Assembly: GCA_017854655.1 (NCBI GenBank)
Contig: JAFMHF010000008.1
Span: 1 to 38,695 of the forward strand
Direction: 5' to 3'
Origin: Puniceicoccaceae bacterium
Lineage (GTDB): Bacteria > Verrucomicrobiota > Verrucomicrobiia > Opitutales > Coraliomargaritaceae
DNA: 38,695 nucleotides
Shown here one piece after another: positions 9,198 through 18,101 of the stretch. Below the pieces are notes generated by a model. It was not told the origin of the DNA. It ran no database searches and was given only the letters and a program-made list of their open reading frames with translations. The translations under genes were made by a program, and so were the position numbers. Position 1 is the stretch's first letter. Each line of letters starts with the position of its first letter.

Positions 9198-10094
9198 TTA
9201 CGCCAAGACGAACTGCAAGTCACCCCATTCGCCGTCTTGGCGCGAATCTACCCGGAATGTGTCTTCTGGGCGCAGTTCGGCAAATTTGGCTTCGTAGTGC
9301 GAGCGCACAAGGTCGAGCTCTTTGACCAGAATGCCACTGAGCGCTAAAGTGCCGCCTGATTTGACGCCATGCACGACGGGATCGCAGTGTGGAATCAGCA
9401 CGTCGGTTTGAATATTCGCCAGTAACAAGTCGGCTTGCCGGTCCTTGAGGCCTTTTTCCAAATCGGCGACTTCAAATTCGAGTTTTGTGATGTGCGCATT
9501 CTCTTTGGCGTTGCTGTGGCAAACGACGATCGCTTCGGGATCGAAGTCGAAGCCGAGGATCTTTTTGAATCCAAGCACTGAAGCCGAAAGTGCGAGCACG
9601 CCAGAGCCGCAACCTGCGTCGATCACTTCGAGCGTGTTGAGTTCGCTAATGTGGGCGTCCCGATAGTCTTGCAGGCGACGCGCACACAGGCGTGTCGTCT
9701 CATGAGCGCCTGTGCCAAAGGCCATGCCAGCATCGAGATAGACGACCGCGGCGCCGGCGGGCGCATTGAGGTTGTCGCGCTCCCAGAGCGGAATCCAGTG
9801 TAACTGTCGATCGCTCCATGGCTTGACGAACTCTTTATACGCATTTTGCCAATCTGCATCTTCAATCACGGTTTCGGTAAATGTCTCGGGCAAATTAGGG
9901 AACTCGATCCGTAGCTCGGCGAGTGCCGCGTGTGCGGTCTTGGCGTCGGCGAAGATACCGAAGACTTCGAAAGGGTCGTTGATCTCCTTTTGCATGATAC
10001 CCCAGTGGGCGGACTCGATTTCGAAAAAGTGACCGTCAAGGAGGTCAGCCATTTCGTCGGGAATGATGGTGCGAAGTTCAATTTGTGTGCTCAT
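9198..10094 (-). CDS. prmA: Ribosomal protein L11 methyltransferase
   Basis: SAM-dependent methyltransferase that trimethylates ribosomal protein L11. The 298 residues contain an N-terminal substrate-recognition domain (about 1-95), the characteristic [10 protein letters not shown] segment (126-135) and SAM motif [12 protein letters not shown] (159-169). The second strand FDFDPEA (182-188) and the catalytic-region motif [10 protein letters not shown] follow. Length agrees with bacterial PrmA (about 290-300). It starts with ATG and sits between purN and the RodZ-like gene on the same strand, with gaps of 114 and 80 bases, so linkage is loose. No anomalies seen. Confidence 0.92.
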   Translation of the reverse strand: MSTQIELRTIIPDEMADLLDGHFFEIESAHWGIMQKEINDPFEVFGIFADAKTAHAALAELRIEFPNLPETFTETVIEDADWQNAYKEFVKPWSDRQLHWIPLWERDNLNAPAGAAVVYLDAGMAFGTGAHETTRLCARRLQDYRDAHISELNTLEVIDAGCGSGVLALSASVLGFKKILGFDFDPEAIVVCHSNAKENAHITKLEFEVADLEKGLKDRQADLLLANIQTDVLIPHCDPVVHGVKSGGTLALSGILVKELDLVRSHYEAKFAELRPEDTFRVDSRQDGEWGDLQFVLA

Positions 10095-10208
10095 GTTAAT
10101 TAGTATAAAAAAGTGCAGTACGAGTTAGATGCTGTGACTGAACCGCGAGTGCAGGAGCATTTAGCGTGCGGCAATGCGCGCTACCGAGTAGTGCTAGATC
10201 GTTAATGG

Positions 10209-10802
10209 TTACAATGATTTGATCTTACCCTTACTCAGGCGGGCGACGACATCAGGCAGCAGTTGGTGCTCAACAATATGGACCTTCTTTTCGAGTAATT
10301 CGAGTGTATCTTGTTCTTCGATACGCACTTCTTTTTGGTCGATGATCGGGCCGGCATCGAGTGCTGGTGTGACCCAATGTACGGTGCAACCAGTGAGCTT
10401 TACGCCGTGCTCGAAGGCTTGGCCGATGCCATTCATGCCCGGGAAACTCGGCAGCAGGCTTGGGTGCAGGTTGATCATGCGCCCCTCGAAGGCTTCGATG
10501 AATGGGCGGTTGATTATTCGCATGAAGCCCGCCAACACGATGAGCTTTGGCGAGAACGATGCGATCCGTTCGATGTAAGTTTGCTCGGCTTCGTCGCTCA
10601 GCCGGGCGCCTTTACGCTTCGGATCGATGTAGATCGCGGGCACTTGATATTTTTGCCCTAGCTCAAGGATGCCCGCGTCTTCGTGATCGCTAATGATCGC
10701 TGCAATCTTTGCCGCGCCGAGTTGCTTGTTGGCTTCTGCCTTTAACAGAGCCTCAGCGTTGGTGCCGCGGCCAGAGCCGAGAATTACGATTGGATAAGCC
10801 AT
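10209..10802 (-). CDS. purN: Phosphoribosylglycinamide formyltransferase (GAR transformylase)
   Basis: Third step of purine synthesis: transfers a formyl group from 10-formyl-THF to GAR. The 197 residues carry the phosphate-binding start [11 protein letters not shown] (9-19) and the catalytic triad of the family, Asn111 and His113 in [13 protein letters not shown], and Asp149 in ALDAGPII. Length is typical for PurN. The segment after [10 protein letters not shown] reads MNGIGQAF rather than the common (L)H(T/A)hxQA pattern, so the folate-loop neighbourhood is slightly divergent. Other purine genes are not adjacent. ATG start, 100 bases downstream of dnaJ. Confidence 0.92.
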   Translation of the reverse strand: MAYPIVILGSGRGTNAEALLKAEANKQLGAAKIAAIISDHEDAGILELGQKYQVPAIYIDPKRKGARLSDEAEQTYIERIASFSPKLIVLAGFMRIINRPFIEAFEGRMINLHPSLLPSFPGMNGIGQAFEHGVKLTGCTVHWVTPALDAGPIIDQKEVRIEEQDTLELLEKKVHIVEHQLLPDVVARLSKGKIKSL

Positions 10803-10902
10803 GTAGTTAGAGTTGTTTGGTTATCTGTTATTTGGTTTTCGGTTTTAATTTTTGATCAACTGAAACTAAAGAACCGATAACTTGTAAACCCGCGTTAGCG
10901 GC

Positions 10903-12051
10903 CTAGCGGAAGAATTGTTTCGCTTTTTCGACAAAAGATTCGCCCATCGGGTTGGCCGGATCGCCACACGCGTCGGCGTACTCCTCGAGCTTTTTCTTTT
11001 GGTCAGCAGAGAGCTTGGTGGGCACTTCCACTTGCATGCGGATCAGTAGATCGCCTTTGCCATTGCCACGTAGGTGCGGGACTCCTTGGCCGCGCAGGCG
11101 GAAAGTCGTACCAGTCTGCGTGCCAGCAGGGATTTTGAGTGAGCCCTTGCCGAACAGGGTCGGCACGTTGATCGAACCGCCGAGTGCGGCGAGGGTGAAC
11201 TTGATCGGCACTTCGCAGAAAAGGTCATGGTCGTGGCGCTCGAAGAGCTCATGTTCTTTGACGTGCACGATGATGTAGAGGTCGCCCGCTTGGCCGCCCA
11301 TTTGACCCGCTTCGCCCTTACCCGCAGAGCGAAGTTTCGAGCCAGTGGCGACGCCACCAGGAATACGAACCTTGACGGTGCTGGTATCCATCTCGCGGCC
11401 TTCGCCGTGGCAGTTACTGCAAGGCTTCTCGATCGTTTGCCCCGCGCCTTGGCAGCTAGGGCAGACTTGACGAAAACTAATAAAGCCGCGGTTGGACGAT
11501 ACTTGCCCTGCGCCACCACAAGTCGAGCAGGTCACCTTCTTCGAGCCGGGCTCGGCGCCTTCGCCGTGACATTTCTTACATTCGATCGGGCGTCGATAGC
11601 GGATCTCTTTTTCGCAGCCTTTGACGGCTTCTTCTAAGGAAATCTCTAGGTCATAGCGAAGGTCCGAGCCGTGAGCTGCTCCGCCAGCGGACTGGCTCCC
11701 GCCACCGCCGAAAAATTCGTCGAAGATTCCGCCACCGCCGCCACCGCCGCCGCGACCGCCAAAGGCTTCGCGGAACATGTCGAACGGATCGTGGCCACCA
11801 CCGCCACCGCCGCCGCCCATGCCACCTTGGAAGGCGGCGTGTCCGTAACGGTCGTAGGCCGCGCGCTTGTCGGGGTCCTTTAGATTGTCGTAAGCAGAGG
11901 AGATCTCTTTGAACTTTGCTTCTGCAACAGCATCCCCTGGGTTTTTATCTGGATGATATTTAACTGCCAGCTTGCGGTAGGCCTTCTTTAGTTCATCGCT
12001 GGACGCATCGCGTGCGACGCCGAGGGTTTCGTATAAATCTGCTTGTGCCAT
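10903..12051 (-). CDS. dnaJ: Chaperone protein DnaJ
   Basis: Co-chaperone that delivers substrates to DnaK and stimulates its ATPase. The 382 residues show the full type I layout: J domain with HPD at 33-35, a Gly/Phe region of unusual purity (about 75-130, several runs of eight or more glycines), then four zinc repeats ([32 protein letters not shown]). Two C-terminal substrate-binding barrels complete the protein. It follows grpE by 16 bases on the same strand, so the pair is an operon; dnaK is not in the window. The poly-Gly tracts create GCC/CCG simple repeats on the plus strand (11690-11830). Confidence 0.96.
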   Translation of the reverse strand: MAQADLYETLGVARDASSDELKKAYRKLAVKYHPDKNPGDAVAEAKFKEISSAYDNLKDPDKRAAYDRYGHAAFQGGMGGGGGGGGHDPFDMFREAFGGRGGGGGGGGIFDEFFGGGGSQSAGGAAHGSDLRYDLEISLEEAVKGCEKEIRYRRPIECKKCHGEGAEPGSKKVTCSTCGGAGQVSSNRGFISFRQVCPSCQGAGQTIEKPCSNCHGEGREMDTSTVKVRIPGGVATGSKLRSAGKGEAGQMGGQAGDLYIIVHVKEHELFERHDHDLFCEVPIKFTLAALGGSINVPTLFGKGSLKIPAGTQTGTTFRLRGQGVPHLRGNGKGDLLIRMQVEVPTKLSADQKKKLEEYADACGDPANPMGESFVEKAKQFFR

Positions 12052-12067
12052 GTTGGTCTAAAAGGAG

Positions 12068-12643
12068 TTATGCTTTTTCAGGACCGCTGGAAACGATCAC
12101 GCTCGCGGCGCGAATCAGTCGGTCATTCAGGCGATAACCTGCACGGACGGTTTGGATGACTTTGTCTTCCTCCACTTCGCTCGATGACTGATGTGAAATA
12201 CATTCGTGGAAATTCGGGTCGAAGGCTTCGCCGTCTGGAATGAGCTCTTCGAGGCCTTGCTCGCTGAGGGCACGCTTGAGTTGATCATCGACCATTTTAA
12301 AGCCGAGGGTGACGTCCTTCGCTTCGGGATGATTTTCGGCAGCCTGCAGGCCGAGCTTCATATTATCGAGAACTGGCAGGAGTGATTCAACTACGCTAGC
12401 TCCAGCACTGCGAATGATGTCCTGCTTTTCGCGGCCGATACGCTTGCGGTAGTTTTCCATATCCGCGACTGAGAGTAACCAGCGAGATTTCATCTCTGCG
12501 GCTTCGGCTTCGGCTTTCTCAAGAGGCGTGACTTCAACGATAGGTGTTTCAGTTTCTGCGGCAGTTTCTTCGACGACTTCAGCAGCGGTGGCTTCGGTGG
12601 TTTCGTCGGATTCTTCGGGTGTATCTGTGTTGTTGTCGGTCAT
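12068..12643 (-). CDS. grpE: Nucleotide exchange factor GrpE
   Basis: Exchanges ADP on DnaK. I place the start at the ATG at 12641-12643 ([14 protein letters not shown]), giving 191 residues; the frame is open further to a TTG at 12676, but those 11 residues do not look coding. The acidic N-terminus (1-45) precedes the long dimerisation coiled coil (about 46-110, with [13 protein letters not shown]) and the C-terminal beta domain with the signature FDPNFHECI and [19 protein letters not shown]. Length fits GrpE (about 180-200). It is first in a grpE-dnaJ operon. The 257 bases upstream must hold the promoter; I found no CIRCE element there. Confidence 0.94.
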   Translation of the reverse strand: MTDNNTDTPEESDETTEATAAEVVEETAAETETPIVEVTPLEKAEAEAAEMKSRWLLSVADMENYRKRIGREKQDIIRSAGASVVESLLPVLDNMKLGLQAAENHPEAKDVTLGFKMVDDQLKRALSEQGLEELIPDGEAFDPNFHECISHQSSSEVEEDKVIQTVRAGYRLNDRLIRAASVIVSSGPEKA

Positions 12644-12861
12644 TTTTCGAAAAGTGTTGGCGCTCGCAGACTGCAAAAAGGCAGATCTGATTCAAGATTG
12701 AGCGTGGAAGTGTGTTGATTCCTTCGCAGAGATCAAGGACGCAGTTTTAGGCAAAAAGAGCGGAATTTAATTATTTGTGCGAAGTATTGTTAGCCTAGGC
12801 GCACCTTATTACGCACCTTCATTGGAGCGCTTCAAATGGCACGACAGATGCGCTCGGGGAC

Positions 12862-12873
12862 CAGACTAGTCTG
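12862..12873. repeat. 12-bp perfect palindrome CAGACTAGTCTG
   Basis: Perfect palindrome in the 257-base gap between the mannose-6-phosphate isomerase stop (12901) and the grpE start. It could be a regulator site. A 12-bp palindrome is not rare enough by itself to claim a function. Confidence 0.3.
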
Positions 12874-12900
12874 CCCTTTAAGACTGCTGGTTTGTCTATA

Positions 12901-13848
12901 TTAGAACTGATCGGTAATCAGCAATGTGGTTGCTGTTTCGGCAACGAGCGTTGCGCTGGTGACGTAGGGCTGCAGATAGTTGTTGCCGCCCTCAAGCGCC
13001 TGGCCGGAAATTTCGTCTTTAACGTTGCCGGTAACGATGTGAATCAGGCGTGCTTGTTCGCCAGCTGCCAGCTCAATGGCGGCATCGCCGGGCTGCAATT
13101 CCAGCTTGCGGATGCGAAATTCGCTACAATCAGCCAACACTTGTTCGCCCTGAATAATGGTCAGCGGGTCTGGCTCAAAGTCGTCGAAGTCGATCGATTT
13201 GAGGGACTCCTCGATGTGCAGTTGCCGTGGTGCGCCGTCCAGCCCGACGCGTCCCCAGTCGTAGACGCGGTAAGTGGTGTCGGAGTTTTGCTGGATTTCA
13301 AGAATCAGGTTGCCCGCGTCGATCGCATGCATGCGTCCGCTTTCGACTAAAATCGAGTCCCCGGCTTTCACAGGGAAGCGGTGCACGCAGTCCTCGGCCT
13401 GATTGTTGGCGAGGGCAGTTTCAAATTGTTCACGCGTGACGCCTTTTTTTAGGCCGACAATCAGGGAGGCGTCGGCATTGGCATCGGCGACATACCAGTT
13501 TTCGGTCTTTGGCTCGCCGCCGAGCGAGAGTGCGATCGCGGCGGGCGGGTGTACCTGCAGGCTGAGGCGATCTTGGCAATCAAGCCATTTGACGAGGATT
13601 GGGAAGGGCTCGGCTGGATCGCGGCCAGGGCCGAGGATGTCGGCCGCGGAACTTTCAAGCAGTTCGCGAATCGTTTGGCCGGCGAGTGCGCCGGAGGCGA
13701 CGACGGATTGCTCGTCCGGGCGATCGACTATTTCCCAACTTTCGCCGATGACTTGTCCATCGGGGAGCGTGCGACCCAATTTTGCTTCGAGGCCTCGACC
13801 GCCCCAAACGCGTTCCATATATAAAGGTGTGAATTCTAGGAGTTGCAT
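12901..13848 (-). CDS. manA: Class I mannose-6-phosphate isomerase
   Basis: Zinc enzyme interconverting mannose-6-phosphate and fructose-6-phosphate, feeding mannose catabolism and GDP-mannose synthesis. The 315 residues are the short Firmicutes-type length. Metal ligands are visible: Gln98 and His100 in LSLQVHP, Glu116 in KTENWY, and His174 in GRMHAI, followed by ILEIQQNSDTTYRVYDW (a family signature). It starts with ATG and lies divergent from ftsK, with 90 bases between the two start codons. Close relatives act in sugar-nucleotide pathways; no such genes are adjacent, so the physiological pathway is not shown here. Confidence 0.9.
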   Translation of the reverse strand: MQLLEFTPLYMERVWGGRGLEAKLGRTLPDGQVIGESWEIVDRPDEQSVVASGALAGQTIRELLESSAADILGPGRDPAEPFPILVKWLDCQDRLSLQVHPPAAIALSLGGEPKTENWYVADANADASLIVGLKKGVTREQFETALANNQAEDCVHRFPVKAGDSILVESGRMHAIDAGNLILEIQQNSDTTYRVYDWGRVGLDGAPRQLHIEESLKSIDFDDFEPDPLTIIQGEQVLADCSEFRIRKLELQPGDAAIELAAGEQARLIHIVTGNVKDEISGQALEGGNNYLQPYVTSATLVAETATTLLITDQF

Positions 13849-13938
13849 TTTTCACTTCTATGCAGGAGTTTGTTTAGATTGCGATACTCAATCGAATTCT
13901 TTTTGGATTCAAAGCAACGTATTTTAAGCACACATTCC

Positions 13939-16485
13939 ATGGCCAGAAAACCGAAGAAAAAAGTCGCGCGAAAGAAAGTCGTCTCGCAACCGCGTAAAGC
14001 CGGGTCGCGGCCAGTGTGGGCACTGTTGTTGTTTTTTATCGCGCTCTGTAGCTTTGTGGCGATTTGGGATTTTGAGATTGCGCAGTCACGGCAGCATACC
14101 ACTGAGCTCGAAATGAACCTAGTCGGGGTATTTGGGGCGGAAGCGAGTTTTTGGGCATTTCATTTTATCGGTGTCGCTACATGGTTGATCCCGCTCTACC
14201 TTTTATGGGCTGGGGTTCGCTTCATTCTGCAGCAGCAACCTCGCCGCCGAATGGTGAGTGGCTTTGCCACCGTGGGCTCGTTGATTTGTGCCTCTGGTTT
14301 GGCGGCGATGATGGAGGCCATCGGCACGGTGAAGATGCAAGGCGGTATTTTCGAGCAGCAACTCTCGCAAGGCGTCGGCGGTGTCTTTGGCGAATTTCTT
14401 GCCGCGGTGATCCTGCAGCCATTCATCGGCCCTTTTGGCAGTTTCTTGATCCTGTTGATGGGGTTCGTGGTCGGCTCGGTGATTGTCTTTACCGATAACC
14501 TCGGTCGTTTTCTTGATTATATTCAAAACGCTTATAGCAGCTTCCTTGCGGAGCGGGCTGGCTCGAAGGAAGAGCGTAAAGCCCTGCGGGCGGAACGCGG
14601 CGAAGCCAAGCGCCTCGCCAGAGCACAACACAAGGCGGACCGCGCCGCGGCCAAAGCCAGCAAGAAATCTCAGCCAGCGCTTGTTGAGGATGATGAAGAC
14701 GAAGAGGACGCTGCGGATGACGATGGTCGCCGCCCGTCATTGCTGCCCGCTTCGATCACTTCACCTGCTGGCTTGAAGCGCGAAGTGGCGAAAAAGAAAT
14801 CGCCGGCCAAACAGGTCAAATTGGTTAAGCCCTTGATGGAAGAGCCTGAGCCGCCGGTCGAACCGCCGAAGCCGAAATTTGACCCTTCGATGATCAAGGT
14901 CGTTGCAGAAGAGAAGACCGAAAAGGCCGTCGCGAGTATACCAGAGCGCCGCGGCGACTATGTTTTTCCACCGCTCAGCTTATTGGCTGAGCCACAAGTT
15001 ACGGGCGCTGTTAGCGAAGAAGACCACGCCGGCACGATGCAAGCGCTGGTGCGCACGCTCGAGGAGTTTGGCGTTAAAGTCATTCCCGGTGAGATTCACA
15101 CAGGGCCTGTCATTACTCGCTACGAGGTGAAGCCTGCGCCAGGCGTTCGCGTCGAGAAGATCGTCAATCTAGACAAAAATATCGCGCTCGGCCTGCAGGC
15201 CATGTCGGTGCGTATTCTCGCGCCAGTCCCTGGTAAAGGCACGGTCGGGATCGAGGTGCCCAATAAGGTGTCCGAGGCGGTCTGCATGCGCGACATCGTC
15301 GAATCCAAGGCGTGGGCGGAAGCCAATGCAGAGATCCCAGTGGTCCTGGGTAAGGATGTAACGGGTAAGCCGATGGTGATGGATCTCACTAAGATGCCGC
15401 ACGTGCTGATTGCCGGTTCCACCGGTTCCGGCAAAACGGTCTGTATTAATGCGATTATCGCATCGCTGCTCTACCACTCTGGGCCGGATGATCTACGTTT
15501 CATCATGGTCGATCCGAAGGTGGTCGAGATGCAGATGTATAATGCGCTGCCGCACATGTTGATCCCGGTGGTGACCGAGGCCAAGAAGGTGCCGGGCGCA
15601 CTGAAGTGGTTGATCGCCGAGATGGAGCACCGCTACCAGATCTTTGCCAAGACCAACGTCCGCAATATCGCAGGCTTCAACGCCAAGCTGATGAAGGACA
15701 AGGAAGAGCAAGCCAAGGCCGAGGCCATGGATGCCGATATGACTCCGGAAGAGCGCGCAGCCGTGAGTAACATGGAAGTGCCTCGCGATGATGATGCTTT
15801 TGAGGTGCCGAAGAAAAAGCTGCCTTACATCGTCTGCATCATCGACGAGCTCGCCGACCTGATGATGGTCGCGCCTGCCGATATCGAGACCTGCATCGCT
15901 CGTATCGCCCAGCTCGCGCGTGCCGCTGGCATTCACTTGGTGCTAGCAACGCAACGTCCGTCAGTAAATGTCGTCACCGGTGTGATTAAGGCCAACTTGC
16001 CCAGCCGTATTTCCTTCAAGGTGGCTTCCAAGATTGATAGCCGTACGATCCTCGATGGTGGCGGTGCGGAGGCGTTGATCGGTAAAGGTGACATGCTTTT
16101 CATCCCTCCGGGTACCTCCAGCCTGGTGCGTGCGCAGGGTGCGTTCGTCTCGGATGATGAGATCGAAGCGATTGTCGAATTCCTCAAGGAGAACAACGAC
16201 CCACCGCAAATTGCTCAAGAAGTGCAGCAGCAAATTGATGCTGGAGGCGACGACGGCGGCCCGACTGCAGGTACCGGGGAGTCGGATGGTGATGAACTTC
16301 TGCCGGATGCAATCGATGTGCTGCGTAGCACCAAGCGCGCGTCCACTTCGATGCTGCAACGTCGCCTGCGTGTGGGCTATAACCGCGCGGCTCGCTTAAT
16401 GGAAGCCCTCGAAGAGCGCGGCATCGTTGGCCCTGAAAACGGCTCCAGTCCGCGCGAGATTTTAGTGGACCTGGATGTGATGTAG
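13939..16485 (+). CDS. ftsK: DNA translocase FtsK/SpoIIIE
   Basis: Septal DNA pump that clears chromosome dimers and segregates the terminus. I place the start at the ATG at 13939 (MARKPKKKVARKK); the open frame extends back to 13843 but that part overlaps the divergent promoter region. The 848 residues give: a basic cytosolic start, about four membrane helices (about 27-185), a charged Ala/Lys/Asp/Glu linker (about 195-320), and the alpha/beta motor. The motor has Walker A GSTGSGKT (about 490-500) and Walker B YIVCIIDELADLMM. A C-terminal gamma winged-helix (about 785-848, STSMLQRRLRVGYNRAARLME) reads KOPS sites. All modules are present. The linker is far shorter than in E. coli FtsK. Confidence 0.95.
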   Translation: MARKPKKKVARKKVVSQPRKAGSRPVWALLLFFIALCSFVAIWDFEIAQSRQHTTELEMNLVGVFGAEASFWAFHFIGVATWLIPLYLLWAGVRFILQQQPRRRMVSGFATVGSLICASGLAAMMEAIGTVKMQGGIFEQQLSQGVGGVFGEFLAAVILQPFIGPFGSFLILLMGFVVGSVIVFTDNLGRFLDYIQNAYSSFLAERAGSKEERKALRAERGEAKRLARAQHKADRAAAKASKKSQPALVEDDEDEEDAADDDGRRPSLLPASITSPAGLKREVAKKKSPAKQVKLVKPLMEEPEPPVEPPKPKFDPSMIKVVAEEKTEKAVASIPERRGDYVFPPLSLLAEPQVTGAVSEEDHAGTMQALVRTLEEFGVKVIPGEIHTGPVITRYEVKPAPGVRVEKIVNLDKNIALGLQAMSVRILAPVPGKGTVGIEVPNKVSEAVCMRDIVESKAWAEANAEIPVVLGKDVTGKPMVMDLTKMPHVLIAGSTGSGKTVCINAIIASLLYHSGPDDLRFIMVDPKVVEMQMYNALPHMLIPVVTEAKKVPGALKWLIAEMEHRYQIFAKTNVRNIAGFNAKLMKDKEEQAKAEAMDADMTPEERAAVSNMEVPRDDDAFEVPKKKLPYIVCIIDELADLMMVAPADIETCIARIAQLARAAGIHLVLATQRPSVNVVTGVIKANLPSRISFKVASKIDSRTILDGGGAEALIGKGDMLFIPPGTSSLVRAQGAFVSDDEIEAIVEFLKENNDPPQIAQEVQQQIDAGGDDGGPTAGTGESDGDELLPDAIDVLRSTKRASTSMLQRRLRVGYNRAARLMEALEERGIVGPENGSSPREILVDLDVM

Positions 16486-16536
16486 CAGCGCGGATTGCGA
16501 AGCTCTATCGAGTTCTACCTACTTTCCGTTGCTGCT

Positions 16537-16571
16537 AGCACGATCCTCGGAGTCTTTACGACTATCGTGCT
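16537..16571. repeat. Inverted repeat AGCACGAT / ATCGTGCT after ftsK
   Basis: Perfect 8-bp arms at 16537-16544 and 16564-16571 with a 19-base loop, 51 bases beyond the ftsK stop, between convergent genes. It may be a factor-dependent terminator or a REP-like element; there is no T-run. Confidence 0.4.
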
Positions 16572-16618
16572 CGCGCGGCCTGCGGTGAAACAGATCTATG
16601 GGCGAGACTGGCAGACTC

Positions 16619-16663
16619 CTGACGTAAAGTCAGTCGCTACGGTATGACGTAGCGAGCGGGTTT
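16619..16663. repeat. Cluster of short hairpins with dispersed-repeat copy 2
   Basis: Three adjacent inverted repeats: CTGAC/GTCAG (16619-16633), TCGCTACG/CGTAGCGA (8 bp, 6-base loop, about 16634-16655), and GCGGG/CCCGC just after. The dispersed 19-base repeat shared with 8047-8065 lies at 16625-16643. The cluster sits just beyond the 3' end of the Y-family polymerase gene (stop at 16683) in a convergent gap. Confidence 0.45.
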
Positions 16664-16682
16664 ATCCCGCGACTTTAAATAG

Positions 16683-17921
16683 TCAGCTTTCCAGCTCCAG
16701 ATCCGGGATGTGGCTAAATGAAATGCGCAGCGGGGCGGCTTCACTGCAGCGCTGCGCTTGATGGGCGTCGGCGTAGTAGAGGCTACGGCCACCGTGCTGT
16801 TGGTTGATCGCGTCCATGGCGTGTTGTAGCTGCATGCGGCGCGGGTGGTTGTCTTCTGGGAAGAGCGACGGCGTGTGGCTGTTGGCGTGGGTTAAATGGG
16901 TGCAGGTGATGCCGACCTTAGTCGGCTCTGGCACGTCGTAAGGGTGTTGTGCCCAGAGATCGTTTAAAAGTCTCCCAAAGGTGACATTGTCCTGCGTGGG
17001 AAAGCAGTGCGCTGCGCCGTGCCAGTGAATCTCGAAGCCGAAGGTGACCTGCACGTCGAGGTGACCAGTAAAAGTGTCCATGGCGCGTAGGCGGCGGACA
17101 ACTTTTTGCAGCATACGGTGGAGCGTTGCATGGGCACCCTGGAAGCTGCGCAGACGTGGCGGCAGGACGTGGGAGTGGCCGATGCTTTGACGGGTGGTGG
17201 TTGCTGGCCGCGACATTTCGATGCCGCGCAGGGCATACCACATGCGGTCGCCCTCGACCGATTTCCAGATGCGGTGCAATCTGTGCCGCGGGGCATTGCA
17301 CAGTTGCTCCATAGTGGTGATCCGCGCGATGCGTAGGCGCTCTTGCATCCGCCGACCGATACCAGTGATGTCTTCGAGCTCGAAGCGGTACAGGATTTCA
17401 GGCAGGTCGTCGAAGTCGATCGCCACCAAGCCGTCGGGCTTTTCGAGCTTGCTGGCAAGCTTGGCGAGGAAGCGATTCGGAGCGAGGCCGATCGAGGCGC
17501 CGATATGGGGCCCGATGTTGGCTTTGAGCGCGGCTTTGATCTCAAGGGCCTTGGCGCGCGCGACTTCCGGCGGTTGCCAGTGGGGCGGCAGGCGGCCAAA
17601 CATCTCGTCGATTGAGAGTACGGCATCGACGTAAATGATCTGGTGGATGATCTTGTGGATCAGGTTGTGGGTTTCGATGTAGCGCCTGTGGTTGCTCTGC
17701 ACGAATTGGATGCCCGGACAGAGGAAGCGTGCTTCGCGCACCCCCGTGCCAGTCTTAACGCCGCGTGCCTTCGCCTCGTAGCTGGCCGCGATACAGCTAG
17801 TGTTGTCAACACCTAGTGACTGCACGACGGCGATCGGCTTGCCGCGCAGGTGCGGCTGAAATTGTTGCTCGACGGAGGCGAAAAAGCTGTCGAAATCAAT
17901 AAATAGGTAGCGCAGACTCAT
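16683..17921 (-). CDS. Y-family DNA polymerase (DinB/UmuC-like)
   Basis: Translesion polymerase. I set the start at the ATG at 17919-17921 (MSLRYLFIDFDSFFASVE), giving 412 residues; the frame is open to 18419 but that stretch is His/Arg-rich non-coding translation overlapping the divergent gene. Metal-binding acids are intact: Asp9 in FIDFDSFF, and Asp105-Glu106 in LSIDEMFG. The steric-gate position is aromatic (F13/F14). The fingers motif reads SCIAASYEAKARGVKTG, instead of the usual short nYEAR.fGV form, and a helix-hairpin-helix follows (ITGIGRRMQERL). It is divergent from typical DinB and UmuC and lacks an obvious beta-clamp peptide that I can name. No LexA box was found upstream. Confidence 0.85.
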   Translation of the reverse strand: MSLRYLFIDFDSFFASVEQQFQPHLRGKPIAVVQSLGVDNTSCIAASYEAKARGVKTGTGVREARFLCPGIQFVQSNHRRYIETHNLIHKIIHQIIYVDAVLSIDEMFGRLPPHWQPPEVARAKALEIKAALKANIGPHIGASIGLAPNRFLAKLASKLEKPDGLVAIDFDDLPEILYRFELEDITGIGRRMQERLRIARITTMEQLCNAPRHRLHRIWKSVEGDRMWYALRGIEMSRPATTTRQSIGHSHVLPPRLRSFQGAHATLHRMLQKVVRRLRAMDTFTGHLDVQVTFGFEIHWHGAAHCFPTQDNVTFGRLLNDLWAQHPYDVPEPTKVGITCTHLTHANSHTPSLFPEDNHPRRMQLQHAMDAINQQHGGRSLYYADAHQAQRCSEAAPLRISFSHIPDLELES

Positions 17922-18101
17922 TATTTTAGGTGTAATTATGTTCACTATTAATTGGAAGAGTAAACTATGCTGCAAGCGACACTCTTGTCGTTTTTTACAG
18001 ATGGATTGAAGACTGAGCTCAAGCGACAGGCGGGTCGCTTCTGCCATATTAGCTTTGCCGCTTGCGCTTTGAGAACGCTGAGCTAGCAATTTCGACGACT
18101 T

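Noticed and set aside
11690-11830. GCC/CCG simple repeat as a regulatory element
   Set aside because: It is the coding sequence of the glycine-rich linker of DnaJ.
12644-12900. CIRCE element or heat-shock sigma promoter for grpE-dnaJ
   Set aside because: No TTAGCACTC-N9-GAGTGCTAA, and no convincing sigma-32-like box pair was found.
13843-13938. Upstream extension of ftsK and antisense frames here
   Set aside because: The stretch overlaps the mannose-6-phosphate isomerase start; the basic MARKPKKK start at 13939 is the expected FtsK N-terminus.
17922-18101. SOS (LexA) box upstream of the Y-family polymerase
   Set aside because: A single GAACA half-site is present, but no TGTTC partner at the four-base spacing that I recall for Verrucomicrobia LexA.
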